Shown here: positions 6,085-8,205 of the stretch, piece after piece
Position numbering within the stretch: the first letter of the stretch is position 1
How the letters are laid out: every line of letters starts with the position of its first letter
NCBI GenBank assembly: GCA_044375275.1
Contig: JBILMZ010000160.1
Span: 1-8,205 of the forward strand
Length of the DNA stretch: 8,205 bases
Source of the DNA: SZUA-430 sp044375275
GTDB taxonomy: Bacteria > Pseudomonadota > Alphaproteobacteria > Micropepsales > Micropepsaceae
Direction of reading: 5' to 3'
The notes under the pieces: generated by a model
What the model saw: only the letters and a program-made list of their open reading frames with translations
Databases searched by the model: none
Told to the model about the DNA's origin: nothing
Translations under genes and position numbers: made by a program

Positions 6085-6531
6085 ATGACGCGCAAGCAAA
6101 GACGGTTGGTGTTTCTCCTGGGTTCGCTCAGTGTGGCGACTGTGGCCGTGACGCTGGTCATCTATGCGCTCGGGGATGCGACCCTGTTTTTCTACTCGCC
6201 CAGCGAAGCCAGGGAGCGCAAGGTCGCTGCCGGACAGATGATCAACCTGGGCGGGCTCGTGGCTGAAAACAGCGTCAGGCATGGCCAGGGTTTTGACGTT
6301 CAATTTAAAGTGACGGACGGTGACGCCGAGGTGCTTGTTTCGTATGACAAGGACCTGCCTGATCTCTTTCGCGAAGGTCAGGGCGTGGTCGTGACGGGCG
6401 CCTTTACCCCGACCGGTGACTTCAGGGCCAGTATCGTGCTGGCAAAGCACGATGAAAACTACATGCCGCCTGAAGTGGCGCGCGCCCTCAAGGACAAGGG
6501 TGTCTGGAAGGACGGCCAGAAGGTGCCCTGA
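6085..6531 (+). CDS. ccmE: cytochrome c maturation haem chaperone CcmE
   Basis: Membrane-anchored periplasmic haem chaperone of System I cytochrome c biogenesis: it receives haem at the CcmABCD complex through a covalent bond to histidine and delivers it to the CcmF/CcmH lyase. The protein has 148 residues. The start MTRKQRRL is the usual alphaproteobacterial N-terminus, followed by one membrane segment (about 8-29) and a beta-barrel domain with GGLVAENSV and DVQFKVTDG. The haem-binding signature is LAKHDENYMPPE, with haem-linking His122 and Tyr126 at the conserved four-residue spacing. The nearest Shine-Dalgarno candidate (GGGAG, 6065-6069) is 15 bases from the ATG, longer than ideal, so translation may be modest or partly coupled to the upstream gene 43 bases away. 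Neighbours are unusual: ccmI, ccmF and ccmH, which normally flank it before degP in this class, are not present between here and degP. Confidence 0.96.
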   Translation: MTRKQRRLVFLLGSLSVATVAVTLVIYALGDATLFFYSPSEARERKVAAGQMINLGGLVAENSVRHGQGFDVQFKVTDGDAEVLVSYDKDLPDLFREGQGVVVTGAFTPTGDFRASIVLAKHDENYMPPEVARALKDKGVWKDGQKVP

Positions 6532-6687
6532 CCTTCCGTTCCGGATTTTCTGGTCATTACTGATCTGGTAACGTATTGTTCATGTTCTGGACAGATTTAA
6601 GTCACAATCGAGCGCCTATATATCTGTGGTCATTCAGTTTCCCGCCGGAGCGATCCTGGCGGATGGTAAATCTCCAAGGAGTTTCTC
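6532..6687 (+). promoter_or_regulatory. ccmE-degP intergenic region with candidate promoter and leader hairpins
   Basis: This 156-base gap holds, in order: a weak stem TCCG-TTC-CGGA followed by TTTT (6535-6549), possibly a feeble terminator of ccmE; a short dyad TTAC-N7-GTAA (6557-6571); a TATATAT tract (6617-6623) that could serve as a -10, with TGGACA at 6588-6593 too far away (23 bases) for a standard -35; and a 7-bp hairpin with one G-T pair (arms 6642-6648 and 6656-6662). I see no clear sigma-32 or ECF-type promoter match. Immediately before degP the AAGGAG ribosome binding site (6676-6681) lies 6 bases from the ATG. An independent promoter for degP is plausible but unproven. Confidence 0.4.
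6669..6684 (+). other. weak hairpin covering the degP Shine-Dalgarno
   Basis: CTC (6672-6674) can pair with GAG (6679-6681) of the AAGGAG Shine-Dalgarno around a four-base loop. The stem continues past a U-U mismatch (6671/6682) with two A-U pairs (6669-6670 with 6683-6684). The low stability and the mismatch beside the sequestered Shine-Dalgarno resemble simple RNA thermometers, but a stem this short can arise by chance. Confidence 0.25.
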
Positions 6688-8205
6688 ATGTCTGATGGGT
6701 CTTCATCGCCTGACGTCGTGAATGGTGTGGCACCTGGCGCGGCATCTGGTTCGCCCACGCAGCCTCACAGGCCCCGTCGTGCGGTGCTTATGGTCAGTGC
6801 TGCAGCCATTGCCCTGGCGGCCACTGCCGGCGCGGTATTCGGCTTTGCGTGGAGTGGTGGCGGGGTTCCAGCGGTGGCTGAAACGCCTGTTGCGGCCGTG
6901 GCCGCAACCACTTCGGGTGCGCCGCTGATGATGAGTTCCGGCATTGGCGCGGCCGGCACCTTTGCCGATATCGTGGAGCGCGTGTCTCCGGCGGTCGTCA
7001 GCATCAAGGCGAAAGTCTCGGGCGGCGATGAGCCGGAAATCAAGGAAGAAGACCTTGAAGGTCTTCCGCCGGGCCTGCGCGATTACTTCGAACGCTTCCG
7101 CCGTGGCGGACCTGACCGCCAGCGCAACAAGGGCGAAGTGCAGGGTTCCGGTTTCGTCGTTGAGGCGAACGGATTGACGATCACGAACAACCACGTCGTC
7201 GCCAATGCCTCCGAGATCGAAGTCTCCTTCTCCGATGGCAAGAAGTACAAGGCGAAAGTCATCGGGCGCGACGAACCGACCGACATTGCCGTTCTCAAGA
7301 TTGAAGGCGGGAAGAATTTCCCCACCGTCAGCTTCGGTGACGATGCGCGCGTGCGCGTGGGTGACTGGGTGCTTGCGGTCGGCAATCCGTTCGGCCTGGG
7401 CGGCACGGTCACAGCGGGTATCGTGTCGGCGCGTGGCCGCGATGACGTTGGCGGTGCGCAGTTCACCGACTTCATCCAGATCGATGCGTCGATCAATCGT
7501 GGCAACTCCGGTGGTCCGACATTCGACCTTGCCGGTCGCGTGATCGGGATGAATACCGCGATCTTCTCGCCTTCGGGCGGCAGCGTCGGCATCGGCTTTG
7601 CCATTCCCTCATCAACGATCCAGCGCGTGGTTGGCGATCTCAAGAACTCCGGTTCGGTGACGCGTGGCTGGCTGGGTGTTTCGATCCAGAGCCTCGACGA
7701 GGAAACCGCAGCCAGCCTTGGCCTGCGTGACACGAACGGTGCCATCGTCGCCCAGGTCCTTGATGGCAGCCCGGCGGAAAAGGCCGGATTCCGAACGGGT
7801 GACGTGGTGCTGCGCATGGATGGTGTCCCCGTAAAAGACAATCGCGACCTGTCCCGCCGCGTGGCTGGCCTTCAGGTGAACCAGAACTCGAAGTTCGGCG
7901 TCTGGCGCGACAATCGCGAGGTGCAGATCGCTGTTACGGTTGCCAAGCGTCCGGATCCGAAGACACTGGCGAGCCGCAGCGGTGCGGATGAAGAAGGGTC
8001 CGAACCCGGCGGTGCCGCCGGCGGTGCGAAAGTCGCTGCGCTCGGCCTCGATCTGGCAATGATCACACCGTCGCTGCGCCAGGACCTGCGTCTTGACCGC
8101 AATGCCCAGGGTGTCGTCATCACGGATGTCGATCCCGACAGCGATGCGGCCGAGCGTGGCCTCCAGCCGGGCGATCGCATTGTTCAGGCCTCCGGCAAGG
8201 ACGTG
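6688..8205 (+). CDS. degP: DegP/Do-family periplasmic serine protease (3' truncated)
   Basis: HtrA/DegP-type protease and chaperone that degrades misfolded envelope proteins. The ATG at 6688 has an excellent AAGGAG six bases upstream; 506 codons are open to the right edge. Residues 1-30 are a polar cytoplasmic tail, then one hydrophobic segment (about 31-53) serves as signal anchor or long signal peptide. The trypsin-like domain (about 95-310) has the full catalytic triad: His169 in TNNHVV, Asp199 in TDIAVLK, Ser274 in GNSGGP, plus an LA-loop-like insertion with DYFERF (about 107-145). PDZ1 starts at RGWLGVSIQSL (326) and runs to about 418; a Gly-rich linker leads to PDZ2 from about 452, cut by the window edge. 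One deviation is Thr instead of the usual Leu after GNSGGP. The gene lies directly after ccmE, as degP follows the ccm genes in many Alphaproteobacteria. Whether it corresponds to DegP, DegQ or MucD functionally is not decidable here. Confidence 0.95.
   Translation, partial: MSDGSSSPDVVNGVAPGAASGSPTQPHRPRRAVLMVSAAAIALAATAGAVFGFAWSGGGVPAVAETPVAAVAATTSGAPLMMSSGIGAAGTFADIVERVSPAVVSIKAKVSGGDEPEIKEEDLEGLPPGLRDYFERFRRGGPDRQRNKGEVQGSGFVVEANGLTITNNHVVANASEIEVSFSDGKKYKAKVIGRDEPTDIAVLKIEGGKNFPTVSFGDDARVRVGDWVLAVGNPFGLGGTVTAGIVSARGRDDVGGAQFTDFIQIDASINRGNSGGPTFDLAGRVIGMNTAIFSPSGGSVGIGFAIPSSTIQRVVGDLKNSGSVTRGWLGVSIQSLDEETAASLGLRDTNGAIVAQVLDGSPAEKAGFRTGDVVLRMDGVPVKDNRDLSRRVAGLQVNQNSKFGVWRDNREVQIAVTVAKRPDPKTLASRSGADEEGSEPGGAAGGAKVAALGLDLAMITPSLRQDLRLDRNAQGVVITDVDPDSDAAERGLQPGDRIVQASGKDV

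Noticed and set aside
6588..6622. TGGACA and TATATA as a sigma70 promoter for degP
   Set aside because: The spacer is 23 bases, well outside the usual 16-18, so I list only a candidate region.
1..8205. Mobile element, CRISPR, defence or biosynthetic cluster
   Set aside because: No direct-repeat arrays, terminal inverted repeats, transposase, integrase or clustered unknown effectors were seen; nearly all bases belong to recognisable core genes.

Overview
The window looks like ordinary chromosomal DNA of a GC-rich alphaproteobacterium. The case rests on a DUF2336 protein (a family found mainly in Alphaproteobacteria), a guaB followed by an RsmB/NOP-type rRNA methyltransferase, and a CcmE-type cytochrome c maturation gene beside a DegP-type protease. 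The Caulobacterales/Hyphomonadaceae are my best guess below class level, but that is inference. I see no tRNA, rRNA, CRISPR array, insertion sequence, integrase, attachment site or phage gene.

Layout. Positions 3-1442 (+) hold the 3' part of a CPA1-type Na+/H+ antiporter with a C-terminal cyclic-nucleotide-binding domain. Two small exported-protein genes follow on the minus strand: an 84-residue membrane-anchored protein (1701-1447) and an 88-residue lipoprotein (2034-1768). They converge on the antiporter gene with only 4 bases between the stop codons. A 66-bp divergent region (2035-2100) carries a good minus-strand promoter for the lipoprotein. After it, all genes are on the plus strand: a DUF2336 protein (2101-3249, start uncertain), guaB for IMP dehydrogenase (3364-4827, TTG start), an RsmB-like m5C methyltransferase overlapping guaB by 4 bases (4824-6041), ccmE (6085-6531), and a DegP/Do-type periplasmic serine protease that runs off the right edge (6688-8205).

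How the genes relate. guaB and the methyltransferase are translationally coupled: guanine nucleotide synthesis and ribosome modification share a transcript. ccmE (haem chaperone) and degP (envelope quality control) sit together as in the classical alphaproteobacterial ccmI-ccmE-ccmF-ccmH-degP cluster, but ccmI, ccmF and ccmH are absent here. The antiporter, lipoprotein and small membrane protein are all envelope proteins, with no proven functional link.

I do not see a new multi-gene defence or mobile system. The points most worth a second look are regulatory or architectural: mutually exclusive hairpins in the guaB leader, a weak hairpin over the degP ribosome binding site, a T7 tract whose slippage would fuse the methyltransferase to CcmE, the reduced ccm cluster, the cNMP-binding antiporter, and the uncharacterised two-cysteine small exported proteins.
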